64,000 nucleotides of DNA from the NCBI GenBank assembly GCA_001599815.1, contig BCIA01000004.1:5482082-5546081 (forward strand), given 5' to 3'. This DNA is from Furcasterigmium furcatum (Eukaryota > Ascomycota > Sordariomycetes > Glomerellales > Plectosphaerellaceae). Shown piece by piece: positions 1 to 10,456 of the stretch (its first letter is position 1; each line of letters opens with the position of its first letter). A program made the position numbers and the translations under genes. The notes under the pieces were generated by a model that saw only the letters and a list, made by a program, of their open reading frames with translations, made no database searches and was not told where the DNA came from.

Positions 1-2963
1 GTCCATAAGGTCCTTGAGGAGGAGGGGGCCCAGCAGTAGGGGGCTGGCTCTGGTAGGGCGAGGGAGCCGAGACAACCTTGGGCGTCGCGCGTCGAGGCGG
101 AGGAGCCTTGTTGACCAACGGGACATCGTTCCAGTTCTCAGTGGACTTGCTCTGGGCACGGGGAGGGCCGGAAGGTGTAGGGTTCCTGGGCGGCGCGTTG
201 AACTGGGTAGGGGGAGGGCCGTAACCGGTGCTAGGAGGCTGGTATCCCTGCTGAGGGGCCGCTGAAGGTGGCTGATATGCTCCAGCGGGCGCATATGACG
301 TGGTGCCCGAAGAAGCAAACAGATTGGGAGTGGGAGGCGCGTAAGGGTTGGCACCGGATGCTTGTGCGGGAGAGGGAGCCGAATAGGGGTTGGCAGCAGC
401 AGCAACGGGAGCCGGAGGCATGCCGGGCCGAGCGGGTTGGTGCGAGAGTGCCGGGTGAGCAGCGGGAGCCTGGCGGCTCGACTGTCTCGCGGCTGGCTGG
501 GTGGCAGTGGGCTTCTGCGTGGCCAGCTTCAGCCTGTTGCGTGATATCTCGGCAGCAGGGTAGCTGGTAGGGAGGTAGTCGAGATACTTCTGCGCAGTAG
601 CAAGCTGGCCATGGGCGGCAATGATATCAGCGTACTCGGTGTACTTGTCGTACAGAGCAGCCAGCTTCCAGCCTGATGTGAGGCTCTTCTCGTTATCCTG
701 GAACTTAGTGACCTGGCGGAAGATAGTGACTTTCTCGATAAAGTGCTGGAGAGAGCGGGCATGGACGGAGAAGGTAGAGTCACCCGAAGGCTCCTTCAGA
801 CTGTTCTGCTCGGCCTCCTCCAGCTCCGAGATCCAGATGTCGACAACCTTCTCGAGCTTGGAGCCAACAAGGTAGCAGAACGAAGCATCCTTCCTAGTGC
901 CGTTCTCAAGAACACGGTCACCGAGAGCCTCGCACAGGTCTGGGAACTCTGCAGGGTCCGAGAACGTGCAAAGGACAGCCATGGTCTCCTTCCAGTTCTC
1001 GAGGTCGGCGTTGTAGACCACATCCCACAAGTTCTTGGAGATGACGGATCCAAGGAGGCGGATGTAGCTGGGACGACCCTCCTTACGGGCCAGGTACGCG
1101 GTCTGGACCTTCTCGACGAGCTCTGGGCCGCCGCAGTTAGCGACGAGGAACGCGTCCGCCATTCGGTTCTCCTTCAGGCAGATCTCCGTTGCCTTGACAA
1201 AGTCGCCCAGCATCAGGGCCTTCGTAATCTGCCTGTCAACATCCGAGTCATCGGAGCTGAGCAGGTGGAAAGGACTATCAGTCTTCGCGCCCTTTGTCGC
1301 AGAGATGCCGCTCAAGAAGTCGTCACCGTCACCGTCACCCTCTCCTTCACCGAAGAAACCGGACAGACGCTTCGACTTCTCCTCCTGGCCTTCGGGCTTC
1401 TCCTCCTCCTTATCGGCTGGCTCTTCAGACGGCTTCTCGGTCTCCTCGGTACCAGCGCCGTTGACAATCTGCTCCCGAGTGAAGCCCAAGAACTCAACAA
1501 TTTGCTTCCTGGGGTTCTCGCTCGACAGAGTCTCCATGACGAGCCAGTCGGCCTTCTCCTCCTCAGAAGAAGCCTCCACTTTTCGGGCCTCACAGATGCC
1601 GCTGAGGTCGCCAGACTGCAGCGACGCCTCAAACTGTTCCGTGGCGGTGCCGATCTCGGAGTCGACCGAGAATTGAGAGATGAGCACCTTGGATGCCCTT
1701 TGCTGGCCGCTCTGCTGCTTGAAGATGATGAGCTTTCCGCCGAATCCGAAAGAGGCGCCAACAGGCCTCTGGAACCACTTGGGCGCCTTGGAGAGCGAGA
1801 AAGAGGCTCCCTGAGGCTGCGTCTGAGCTTGGGTAAAGAAGTCCTCATCATCAAGCTTGTTCTGCTGCTGAGTCGCCTCTGCAGAAGAGGAGTTGGTGTT
1901 TTGCAGAGTCTGGATGGCAATCTTGCCATCGAAACCGGCCGTCGCGGAGAGGTTAGGATTCTGGGGGTTGAAGCGGGTGAGGAACGTCCAGTTCGTCACC
2001 TCGGGGAACTCGCCATACTGCTCGCCGGTCTGGGGGTTCCAGACCAGGGTCCTGTTGTCCTTGCCGCAAGAAATGAGCAGGTCGCTGTCTTGCTGGCACC
2101 AAGACAGAGAGAGGACGCCCTGCTCGTGGCCCTTGAGGACGCGCTCGGGAGCGTTCGAGTTCCTCAGATCCCAAAGGAGGATCACCGGAGTCGAATCGTC
2201 GGGCGTGGCCGTCAACAGCTTCGTGGAGTTGTTGGGGTCCCAGGCAATGGCGCTGACAGCCTTGCGGTTGTTGTTGAGGGTCAATGATGCCTTCTTGGTC
2301 TTGAGGTCCCACACGGTGACGAAACCGCCCGAGCCACCAGTTGCCAGAATATGGGCGACCTTCCTGTTCCAGGCAATGCACTCGAGATCGTCGGCTCGTG
2401 CGGCGGCGGTGCCAAGTCGGAAGGGGTTCTGAATATCGTTGATATCGTAGATGAAGAGCTCTCCCTTTGCGCCGGCAGTCGCGAGGATCTGAGGGCGGAG
2501 AGGGTTGAACTGGAGGGACTTGATGGCACCAGTATGTTTCGTCGTACGGGACATGAATGCATCATCGGCGCCGGCAATGAGCTTCTCGGCGTCCCAGAGA
2601 TCGAGGGAGCCATTCTCGAGGGCCCCAGCAATGATGCCCTTGGGGTGGTCCTCGTCAGCAGGGCCCCAGGCAATGTCATAGAACCTGATAATTCAACCAT
2701 CAGCGACTGCCTCACGCGTCCAGATCGTGGAGCCCAAGCGCTGTGTCTACCCACCTGGAATCAGTGCTGATGCTGGCGAGGGGCTGCAGCTCGACGCCCT
2801 GGTCTTGGGCGTCCAGGTTGAGATCCCAGAGCTCCAGCTTCGTCTCATCGGAAAAGTCTGCGTCAACTGCGCCTGCGCGAGTGCCGGTGACAAGGAGAGG
2901 CTTGCCAGCGCCTGTCGACCAGGCGAAGGCTGCCGTCCTCGGAATCTCGCGAAGGCGGACCAT
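1..2963 (-). CDS. SEC31: Sec31, outer COPII coat protein (N-terminal ~964 residues; 3' end cut by window edge)
   Basis: Two exons are visible: 2963-2755 and 2684 down to the window edge; the 70-bp intron has donor GTGGGT and acceptor ATCAG. The protein starts MVRLREIPRTAAFAW, and across the junction reads STDSRFYDIAWG, a typical Sec31 WD-repeat start. About 330 residues of WD40 repeats (for example LLISCGKDNRTLVWNPQTGE) are followed by the helical ACE1/Sec31 region and then a Pro/Ala/Gln-rich linker near the left edge. Sec31 pairs with Sec13 to form the outer cage of COPII vesicles leaving the ER and stimulates Sar1 GTP hydrolysis through its Pro-rich part. A start 39 nt upstream (3002) is in frame, but MVRLREIP matches the conserved N-terminus. 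Yeast Sec31 is about 1270 residues, so roughly the last quarter is missing. A long ORF on the opposite strand here is a shadow. Confidence 0.93.
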
Positions 2964-3452
2964 GGTTGTGGCGGTCACTTGGCCCTGGAATTGGGCGGGC
3001 AATAGGGCGGTGTTTGATTCGAGGATGTGGCAGGCGTCAAGAATGGCGGCGGAATAGCATAAATTAGGCTCGTGAGATGAAGAAGTCCCCGCGGTCCTTC
3101 TATAATTTTGGTGGGCAGCTCGTGGCTATGCGGGAGGATGATCGGGTTGTATGATGCCAGATTGCCTACAGCAACAGGTCAAGCTCCTGGCCACAACTTG
3201 GCGGGTCTGGTCTCCCCTGAAGGGCTGGTCTGTGCACTCGGCGGGCAGAAGTCGCAGGTGTCCTCTCCATCACGTGCAAGAGCAATTGAGTTGCTGTGCT
3301 GCCATGCTGAGTCATCACTGCCCCGGGCAGAGTGAGAGCTGCCCCGCGGACGGTGCATTAGCCACACGCAGAGCTCTGTCGAATGAGGCAAGACTTGAGA
3401 TATCGGATTCTCCAGACACCCATTCAACTTCACACGTCAAACTCATCCAGCC
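2964..3452. other. Intergenic region between SEC31 and the RRM gene (divergent promoters)
   Basis: This 489-bp stretch separates two divergently transcribed genes and must hold both promoters. I see no convincing TATA box or other named element and no ORF with family resemblance. Confidence 0.5.
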
Positions 3453-3962
3453 ATGACGGACGCGGCTCGCTGGAAGGCCACCGTCTACGTCGGCGGTCTG
3501 GCGTCCATGGTGACGGCCAGCAACATACAAGACGCCTTCATTCCTTTCGGAGAGATTGTGGAGGTCAACTTGCCAAAGAACGACAAACCCAACACCACCG
3601 AGACTCATCGCGGATTCGCTTACGTCGAGTATGAGGATGCCGAAGACGCCAAAGAAGCCATTGACAACATGGACCAATCCGAGTTCTTCGGTCGGGTTCT
3701 CAACGTATCGGCAGCCAAGGTCCCCAAGAGCGCAGAGGAAGGCCTCGGCAGCAAAACTGCCGTCTGGCAGCGGGTGAGCATCAGACTGGCCCTCTCACGG
3801 AACCTCTAGCTGACATCACTACAGGAGGGCTGGCTCGCAGAGCATGCAGCGGGGGAGGAGGACAGGATGGGAGGCGAGCAGGTCAAGGACGTCGACATGC
3901 GCGGCGCGGATCCGATGCAAGGGTTGGAAGGACTGGACGTCGCGGGACCCAAGCCCGAGTGA
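3453..3962 (+). CDS. RRM protein related to the RNA-binding half of cyclophilin PPIE/Cyp33, without a cyclophilin domain
   Basis: Exons are 3453-3773 and 3825-3962 (intron donor GTGAGC, acceptor ACAG); the product is 152 residues. One RRM fills residues 10-90, with RNP2 VYVGGL at 11-16 and RNP1 RGFAYVEY at 53-60. The early WKATVYVGGL and the linker after the RRM resemble the RRM of the human spliceosomal cyclophilin PPIE. The C-terminal 60 residues are charged (EEDRMGGEQVKDVDMRG) and the reading frame stops without any peptidyl-prolyl isomerase domain. The role is inferred to be RNA binding in the nucleus, possibly in the spliceosome. Another small RRM family cannot be excluded. Confidence 0.75.
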
Positions 3963-4212
3963 GGAGGGTCCGTATGGCGTTTAGCCTTGGTTTCGGGTGC
4001 ATAGCGATGGCGTTCAAACGGAAATGATGTGTTCACTCGTGGTCGGCCAAGACCTTCGCTGGTTGACAGACATATGAAAAAATTGCGAGGTTTTCCAGCT
4101 TGTGTTCCTTTGGACTGTCTGTTCGCTGGACATGTACAGCTTGACCCCCTCCTCTAATGTAACAAGAGTAACCAATCGACCTCTCTCCGTCGAGTGCCCG
4201 CCATTCCAAGCT

Positions 4213-4716
4213 TTAATGGTGCTCCTCCTCCTTGCCGGACTGGGCGGTACCCTGGCGCTTCAGGCGGATCGTGCCATCGACCATGAAGTGGCGGATGGAC
4301 GAGTAGCCGGCGGCGAAGAGGGCGAAGCCAACGACGACACCTGTCTGCGTCAGTACGATCGTGTCGCGTCGTCGAGGGATGGGCCTCACGAACCGAGGGG
4401 GATCAACTCGGGAGGGATCTTCCTGAGCTTGCGGAGCCTCTGGGAGACGGTATGTCCTGAACGACGACAGGTAAGCCCTCGAAACCAATTGATGCATCAC
4501 CTCCAGCCGCGTTCCGACGTCTGCGTAGCTCTCGCGAGAGTCAATGGCTGCGGGAAAGGCTCGAACGTACCGACTTGGTCCTCGGTCTGCATGTCACGTC
4601 ATTGTTAGCTGATCTGATGGCCGAAAAGAGAGATGCGGGAAAAGTGCACTCACGGGGACGGGCGCCATCCTGAAGGCGGTAGGGCGGAAGGCCCTCATGG
4701 CGAGAGTAGGACGCAT
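4213..4716 (-). CDS. Small mitochondrial inner-membrane protein, MLRQ/NDUFA4-B12D-like
   Basis: Four exons reconstructed on the minus strand: 4716-4654, 4586-4571 (only 16 nt), 4456-4394 and 4340-4213, giving 89 residues. Junctions are in frame and give the continuous stretch HTVSQRLRKLRKIPPELIPL followed by GVVVGFALFAAGYSSIRHF. The arginine-rich start (MRPTLAMRAFRPTAFRM) looks like a mitochondrial presequence, and residues about 47-63 form one transmembrane helix. This layout fits the NADH-ubiquinone reductase MLRQ/NDUFA4 (B12D) family, small single-pass proteins of the respiratory chain (complex I or IV associated). The family call is from memory of the motif pattern. It diverges from COX12, another respiratory gene. 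Confidence 0.6.
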
Positions 4717-5112
4717 CGTTGCGGAAATGCAATGAGGGGAGTTGGGTCTGCGTGGGAATTGATGCGGGATTGGTTTGCGGAAGTTGACGAACGGACGGAG
4801 GCTCTCGGTTACTGGCAGCGCCTCTGGTCATCAGAGAGTGGAACGGTTAGAGCAGAGAGCTCGGCCCACTCCGGGAAACTGGATGCGCCAGCCAGCACCT
4901 GCACCTGGCAGCCGCCAGCACCTAAAAAAGTGGCTGCCTCAGGCACGGAACCGTCCTTCCTCCAATCCGTCACCACCTGATTCTCATCCATCCAAACGAC
5001 ATACCCTCAATTGCGCCCGGAACAAGACCTCGATCCCTACCCACGCCGCAACCCTTCTCCCACCACTTCGACACCCGAAACCGAGTCAATTGCCTCCGAG
5101 CCAACCGCCACA
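4717..5112. promoter_or_regulatory. Shared divergent promoter region of the MLRQ-like gene and COX12
   Basis: The 396 bp between the two start codons contain no plausible coding sequence. Both flanking products are small respiratory-chain proteins, so co-regulation from this region is a reasonable inference. The COX12-proximal part is C/A-rich, typical of a fungal leader. Confidence 0.45.
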
Positions 5113-5677
5113 ATGTCCGACAACGAGGAACTCGTCACCAAGCCCTTCAAGTTCGTCACTGGTACGCCGAGAAATCCCTCTCTGGCCAATGGCCTGATCT
5201 TTTTGCGTGAGACCCGAGGCTAACATGATGCTCTCTCCAGCTGGTATGCCAACCACCCACAGAGCTCCCGGGCGATCGTGCACGCCTCCGCGACGGATTG
5301 CGATGCCCATTGAGTGCACGAGCGATTGATCTGACCCCGATTTCCACAGGCACCGATGCCCGCTTCCCGAACATGAACCAGACCAAGCACTGCTGGCAGA
5401 ACTACGTTGACTACCACAAGTGCATCATCGCCAAGGGCGAGGACTTCGCTCCCTGCCGCCAGGTGCGACCGAAAGCTTCGATGGTCGAGGAGGATCCCAG
5501 CTGACATCGCCGTAGTTCTGGCTTGCCTACCGCTCCCTGTGCCCCTCCGGCTGGTACACGCGATGGGACGAGCAGCGAGGTACGGCCGTCACGCCCTCAG
5601 AACTCATGGAACACGCCGAAGCTAACACATCTCCAATCACAGAGGCTGGCAACTTCCCCGTCAACCTGAACGCTTAA
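5113..5677 (+). CDS. COX12: Cytochrome c oxidase subunit 6B (Cox12)
   Basis: Four exons, 5113-5161, 5350-5462, 5516-5579 and 5643-5677, give 86 residues, the usual size of the family. The protein has the twin-cysteine signature of Cox6b: C-x9-C (HCWQNYVDYHKC) and C-x10-C (CRQFWLAYRSLC), which form disulfides in the intermembrane space through the Mia40 pathway. It ends with the typical QREAGNFPVNLNA. Cox12 sits at the dimer interface of complex IV on the intermembrane-space side. Intron 1 (188 bp) is much longer than the others (53 and 63 bp). Intron 2 ends in CGTAG and the others in CAG. Confidence 0.93.
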
Positions 5678-6015
5678 GCATCACGGATGGCTTTGGTTAC
5701 TGAGCTCCCGGGAAGCTAGGCGGAGCACTCGGACATTGTACTACTTCCCCCCAGTGCGGGTGGCACATCAAATAGAGACAGGAGGTTGCGTCGTGCCTTG
5801 GACATGCGCGAACTATCGGTGCATTGATTCTTGCAGGCCTGGACGACGTGGAAAGCGGCTCAGAGCCTGGTATCATTCAATTCAGCCTGCTAACTTGCTT
5901 GCGGATCCCCATGAAACGCCGTGCGCCAACCACTCCAACGACCAGAATTCCTTAGGTCCCCCATCCAGTTGACATCTTTTCCTACAATCAGCCCGCCGAC
6001 CCCTTGAGCCAGTGC
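5678..6015. other. Intergenic region between convergent COX12 and SDE2
   Basis: This 338-bp stretch lies between two 3' ends. It should hold both 3' UTRs. I see no gene or named signal in it. Confidence 0.5.
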
Positions 6016-6864
6016 TCATTTCTTAGTCGGGGCCTCCTCGTCCGAACTCATGAATTCGTCATCTTCGTCAAACCCGAAGAAGGCGCGGGGCTTATCCTTC
6101 TGGGTCTTCGCAACTTCTTCAGAAGGCGTCGATTCCTCAGACGAGCACTCCTCGCCATCATCCTCTTCTGACACTGCTTCCTTCACGTCGCTGGACGACG
6201 CAGACCCTTGCGACGTTCCGAGCATGTTGTCGCGGTAGTTGCCGGCCTTCATAGCAGCCAGTACGGCGTCTCGCGTCCTCTCATTCGACTCTTCTTTTGC
6301 CTCGACCCATGCGCCGTCCAGTCTGCCCTGCCCGCCTTGCTTGATCTCCTCCTGCTTCTTCTCGGAGGCGTCGACAATCTGCTGCCATCGTTCCCGTCGC
6401 TTCTCCTTCTCCTTCTTGTCCATTTCAGGCTTGATGGCAAGATACTCCGCGAGTGACTTGGCCTCGTTGACGGTCCTGAGCCTTCGGCCGTCGAGATTGC
6501 GACTGGAGCTGTTATTCTCACCCTGGTTGCGCTTCTTCTTGGATGACATGCGGCCACCGGCGGCACGGAGCTGGGAGCCGAAACCACCCTTGCCACCGCA
6601 TAGCGGGACGGACAGCCTCAGCGAGACGAAATCATCGTTTGGTGACGACAAAAACTCGGACAGGGGCCGATTCGCCGTTGCAGGCAACTCCTTATTGCCG
6701 ACGGTTGTGAGGATAAGTCGGCTGTCGGTCTCTGGTAGGCGGTCATCCAGTCGCTGTCGCAGCTCGGAGAGAGTGGTCGTCGAGGGAACTGGCAGGACAA
6801 GGGTTGGCGGAAGGCCGAGGCCAGAGAAGGTGCTGACGAAGACGTTGACGTTCTTGGGCGCCAT
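6016..6864 (-). CDS. SDE2: Sde2, ubiquitin-fold splicing and telomere-silencing factor
   Basis: A single exon encodes 282 residues. The N-terminal 90 residues form the Sde2 ubiquitin-like fold and end in GG at 90-91, followed by KGG at 92-94 (PLCGGKGGFGSQLRAAGG). Known biology: in fission yeast Sde2 is cut after GG by the deubiquitinases Ubp5/Ubp15, and the C-terminal fragment starting with Lys joins the spliceosome to aid excision of selected introns. The conserved stretch after the site (GGRMSSKKKRNQGENNSSSR) and the block RRLRTVNEAKSLAEYLAIKP are both present. The tail is acidic and Ser-rich. The cleavage site is intact, so processing is expected. It diverges from the eS10 gene. Confidence 0.9.
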   Translation of the reverse strand: MAPKNVNVFVSTFSGLGLPPTLVLPVPSTTTLSELRQRLDDRLPETDSRLILTTVGNKELPATANRPLSEFLSSPNDDFVSLRLSVPLCGGKGGFGSQLRAAGGRMSSKKKRNQGENNSSSRNLDGRRLRTVNEAKSLAEYLAIKPEMDKKEKEKRRERWQQIVDASEKKQEEIKQGGQGRLDGAWVEAKEESNERTRDAVLAAMKAGNYRDNMLGTSQGSASSSDVKEAVSEEDDGEECSSEESTPSEEVAKTQKDKPRAFFGFDEDDEFMSSDEEAPTKK

Positions 6865-7355
6865 GATCGCGAGAGATGTGGTGATGATGATGATGAGGGG
6901 AGAGGTGGGTGGCTGGGAGGGAGAGATGTTTGGGTTTGCCGTGATCGAGTCGAAGGGGACGAATGCGCTCTGGTTGAAGGGCTGGTCAGGAGTCGCTCGA
7001 TGCCCTGACCTTGTCGATTAATGAGTGCGGTAAGGGAGTTGGAAGGAGTTCAGCAGATGGGAGGCCTTTCGTCGTCCAGAATCTAGACTATGGCTGGTTG
7101 GGGGAGGCAAAAGGCACCTTATCGGATCCATGTCCGTATCAGGCGTGACAAGTCACATGATTCATCAGCCACATTGCTCCAGCCCCCCAGTCGGAAGCCC
7201 CACCTGCCGATTATTCGCTAGCCTGGTTACTTCCCGAAAACCCTACGCCCACAGCAAAAATCCATTTCAGACTGCCTCGCGCTTTGAAGTTGAGATCTCG
7301 CAAGCCTTACGACCATCACCCACACTTCAACGTCGAGTCGACAACAACCGCCACG
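6865..7355. promoter_or_regulatory. Divergent promoter region, SDE2 and eS10
   Basis: A 491-bp non-coding stretch between two start codons. Near 6885 it has ATG/GATGAT repeats in the SDE2 leader. No TATA box is clear on the eS10 side. Confidence 0.4.
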
Positions 7356-8028
7356 ATGTTGATGCCCAAGGCTGACCGCAAGAAGATCCACGAGGTTAGC
7401 AGCCGCCGCCGATTGCATTGCTTATTGGAGGACATTGGGACTGACCTAGGATTTTGCGAATAGTACCTCTTCCGTGAGGGCGTTCTCGTCGCCGCGAAGG
7501 ACTTCAACCTTCCCAAGCACCCCGATATCGACACCAAGAACCTCTTCGTCGTCAAGGCCTGCCAGTCGCTCAACTCCCGCGGCTATGTCAAGACTCAGTT
7601 CTCTTGGCAGTACTACTACTACACCCTCACCCCCGAGGGTCTCGACTACCTCCGCGAGTGGCTTCACCTCCCCGCCGAGATCGTTCCTGCCACCCACATC
7701 AAGCAGCAGCGGTCCCACGCTCCTCCCCGTGGCATGATGGGTGAGGGCGAGCGCGAGCGCAGGCCGTTCGGTGGCCGTGGCGGCCGTGGCGACCGTGGCG
7801 ACCGGGGTGACCGTGAGGGCGGCTACCGCCGCAGGGACGCTGGTGAGGGCAAGGAGGGTGGTGCGCCCGCTGGCTTCGAGCCTTCTTTGTAAGGATTCTC
7901 CATTCTCGGGGCAGGCGGCAGATGCTGTCTGTCTGCCCGCGCTGGGCCATGAGTTCTGGTTTTGCTAACACCTCTCTCGCAGCCGTGGTGGTTTCGGCCG
8001 TGGCCGTGGCGGCGCCCCTGCCTCTTAA
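7356..8028 (+). CDS. RPS10: 40S ribosomal protein eS10
   Basis: Exons 7356-7394, 7464-7888 and 7983-8028 give 169 residues. The product starts MLMPKADRKKIHEYLFREGV and contains the S10/plectin winged-helix domain (residues about 3-95, with FSWQYYYYTLTPEGLDYLRE). A C-terminal Arg/Gly-rich tail follows (FGGRGGRGDRGDRGD and GGFGRGRGGAP), common in fungal eS10 and a likely arginine-methylation target. eS10 sits on the beak of the 40S subunit. The last exon encodes only the final RG-rich 15 residues. The early first intron after codon 13 is typical of fungal ribosomal protein genes. Confidence 0.95.
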
Positions 8029-9837
8029 ATGGGCATCACTTGACGATTTCCTAACGGCTTTCACTCTCGAGACGCATTGGCAAAAAATCCCAAAGGACCC
8101 GACATGTATTCTAAAAGGTGGAGGGCCGGAATCAGTCGCGCGTCGGTTCACGTCACAGACTACGGGGGAAAACATCGTAGGGAGGAGTTTGGAGGTTAGA
8201 TCCTCGGACATCGCGTTTGCATCAACGGACAATTTCTTCGCAGGCAGCCGACCGTTTCTCCTCCTCGAGGCCGATACCGTGATACACGCGGCCGACGTGA
8301 TGTGTCTGGGAGAGTGGTGGAGTTGGGCGAGGGCGAGGGTGAGAAGAGAGAGGTTGAGCTTCGGTGGAAGAGGCCGTCGAGTCATTCTATCGTAATGAGA
8401 GTCGGACGCTTCAACTGCTTACCGGTCCAACAGTGATGCTCTCTGGAAATGGCGTAACATTGGGAGTGTGTGGAAAGACAGCAAGATCCAATTGCCTGGT
8501 TCAGTCAAATTGTGGCCAACAAGGCATTCACTGCGATGGATCTGGTGACTAGAGGCAGGCCACCGCCGCAACCTCGCGTGTGCTTGACAGGCACTCATGA
8601 TCTGAGGAACATGGGACACGGGACTCGACAAGGGGCTGTTAGACAGCTAGCCCTGGCACCCGTGGAGGTCAAAGATCGGCACCGAGAAGTTGAAGCTGCA
8701 GAGAAGAAGGGCACACGCCACCTCACGTCCCACGCAACGACATGCCAGCCATCTCCCCACGTTCTCATGCCGCCGTGGGATTTTGTGTCACCAACGAGGA
8801 TGGGACAGCCAATTGACACATGACCCCTCATCAGATCCTTGTCGTGTGCTGATCTCGAGATGGACCCCAGCAGCATGTTTGCTGCTTGTCTGTCTGTCTC
8901 AGAGGAAGCTGAGGACCGCTTCCCTCTCAACCTCTCAACCTCTCTCTCTAATTCTTCGTCTTGATGTCTCATCCCGACATGATCTGGAGCGACCTGGACG
9001 CTGCATGCCTCAGCCCCTTTTCATCTGGGTGGTCAATTGTTGAGCGAGGGGCATGGGGAGAACTTGGTCCGACGGCGGGATGCCAGGGCCAATGCTGGCC
9101 CAGTCAGTCCGACTGTACCCCAACACATCCTTCGACCACAGGCACTTGGCGAATCCCGAGTCTCGACTCCCTACTGACCCTTCAACATTCTGTCTCAGTC
9201 GAGAAGAGGGTGTGCCGCAAATCATCTCCAGCCCTCTGTTGCCAGCCGGACGGATTCCGAGATGCCGACTCAATGAAGGTCACAATCTTTCTCGCCATCT
9301 CTTCTCGTGTTGTCCCCCGTCTTGGGGATGTGAGCTGTCACCCAACCCAGAAGCTCGCGACTCTGCCACCAGGACTACTGACACGGCATTGGAACTGTCC
9401 CCCGCCTGTGCCAGAGTGGATAATCCCAATGGGAAGCTTTGGGAACGTGGCCGCTAGCTTTTGGTGCATTGCTTAGCGACTGGTTGAAGCTCTGGCATGG
9501 CATCAGGGCAGAGCTGACGGCGGCCGCGGTGTGTGCCACCTTGGCTCTGCTGGTGCCCCTCCCTCGTTTTCCTTTTTGGTCTCCTGGTCTTGGAAAAGGT
9601 TCTTGACTCGTTCGCCCACTGCAGCCAGGTCTCGCGAGTCAATGCTATCTCTCTCCCCTCTCGAATCCCTCGCCCAGACTGCCAGAGATGATCGCCGTTT
9701 GCTCGGGGGATGATGTTGAGCTTTTCGTCTGGGGGAGGCGAGATAGGCCAAGCTAGCCTGATTTGCCTGCTGGTCTGCCCCTCGATCCCGGGTGAAAGTG
9801 ACGTCCTCTATCCCTCCGCTCATGCAGCATCTCGCCC

Positions 9838-9863
9838 CATGCCAGGCCATGCCATGCCATGCC
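9838..9863. repeat. Short CCATG-unit repeat
   Basis: Four CCATG units occur within 26 bp, three of them directly adjacent. The unit is almost its own reverse complement (CATG core). It lies about 600 bp upstream of the polyol dehydrogenase start. Whether it is a binding-site cluster or a simple repeat cannot be decided from sequence. Confidence 0.6.
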
Positions 9864-10273
9864 ACACCCGCGGCCCCTCCGCCGGCTGCCGGCGTCGTGT
9901 GCTGAAAGTCGGTCAGAGGCGACACCGGCCGGCCTGGCAGCCAAACCTGCCTCTCTTGCTTGCCCTCCTCGATCCTTCTCCGCCCTGCCCGCTCGTCTGT
10001 TCGCCCGTTGATCCCACTCTGCAACCCAAGCAACGCGAGCATCGCGCTAACCTCTTCTTTTTTGGACGAGACCCCCTGGTCAACAAGCTCGGAGATGTAC
10101 GAGCTAACGGGGGGCAACGGCCCAGCTCTCTCTCTTGGGCCCCGCCACTCGTCTGCCCCTCGCCCCTCTCACCCCGCGCCTATGTAGACGTCCGCTGTTC
10201 CTGTGACGATGAGACAGACTACTCCTGATCCTCGGCCCCCCTGCCCTGGCCGTGGTGAGGCTAGGCTGGCAGG

Positions 10274-10280
10274 TATAAAA
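10274..10280 (+). promoter_or_regulatory. TATA box of the polyol dehydrogenase gene
   Basis: TATAAAA lies 183 bp upstream of the ATG at 10457. A start of transcription near 10305-10330 would give a leader of about 130-150 nt. A clear TATA box suggests strong, regulated expression. Confidence 0.6.
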
Positions 10281-10456
10281 GCATGAAGCCACCCTCGTCC
10301 TGGTGTTGGGCGCGTCTTCCCTGACCTTACGTGCCTACTACAATCCTAGAACTTACAATCCCATCTTCATCCTGGTTCTCCTTGTGGGGTTTCCTCCGAA
10401 TAGACGACTACACATACTAGACTTTATTCTTTCGTTGCAACATAATACATTTCAAG

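Larger units (their letters stand above)
8029..10456. promoter_or_regulatory. 2.4-kb non-coding region upstream of the polyol dehydrogenase
   Basis: No ORF here resembles a protein family. The downstream half is pyrimidine-rich. It contains a cluster of CCATG units (about 9838-9863), a TATA box near 10274, and several SYGGRG-type sites of the kind bound by the carbon-catabolite repressor CreA/Cre1 (for example CTGGGG near 9730, GCGGGG on the minus strand near 10173, GTGGGG near 10384). Repression by glucose is an inference from these short, low-information motifs and from the type of gene downstream. Confidence 0.4.

Noticed and set aside
743..2287. 514-residue plus-strand ORF
   Set aside because: It lies antisense to SEC31 coding sequence and has the Leu/Arg/Gly-rich composition expected from reading GC-rich codons backwards.
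9503..10117. 204-residue minus-strand ORF upstream of the polyol dehydrogenase
   Set aside because: Low-complexity stretches from the CCATG repeat (WHGMAWHG), no family resemblance, and it overlaps the presumed promoter.
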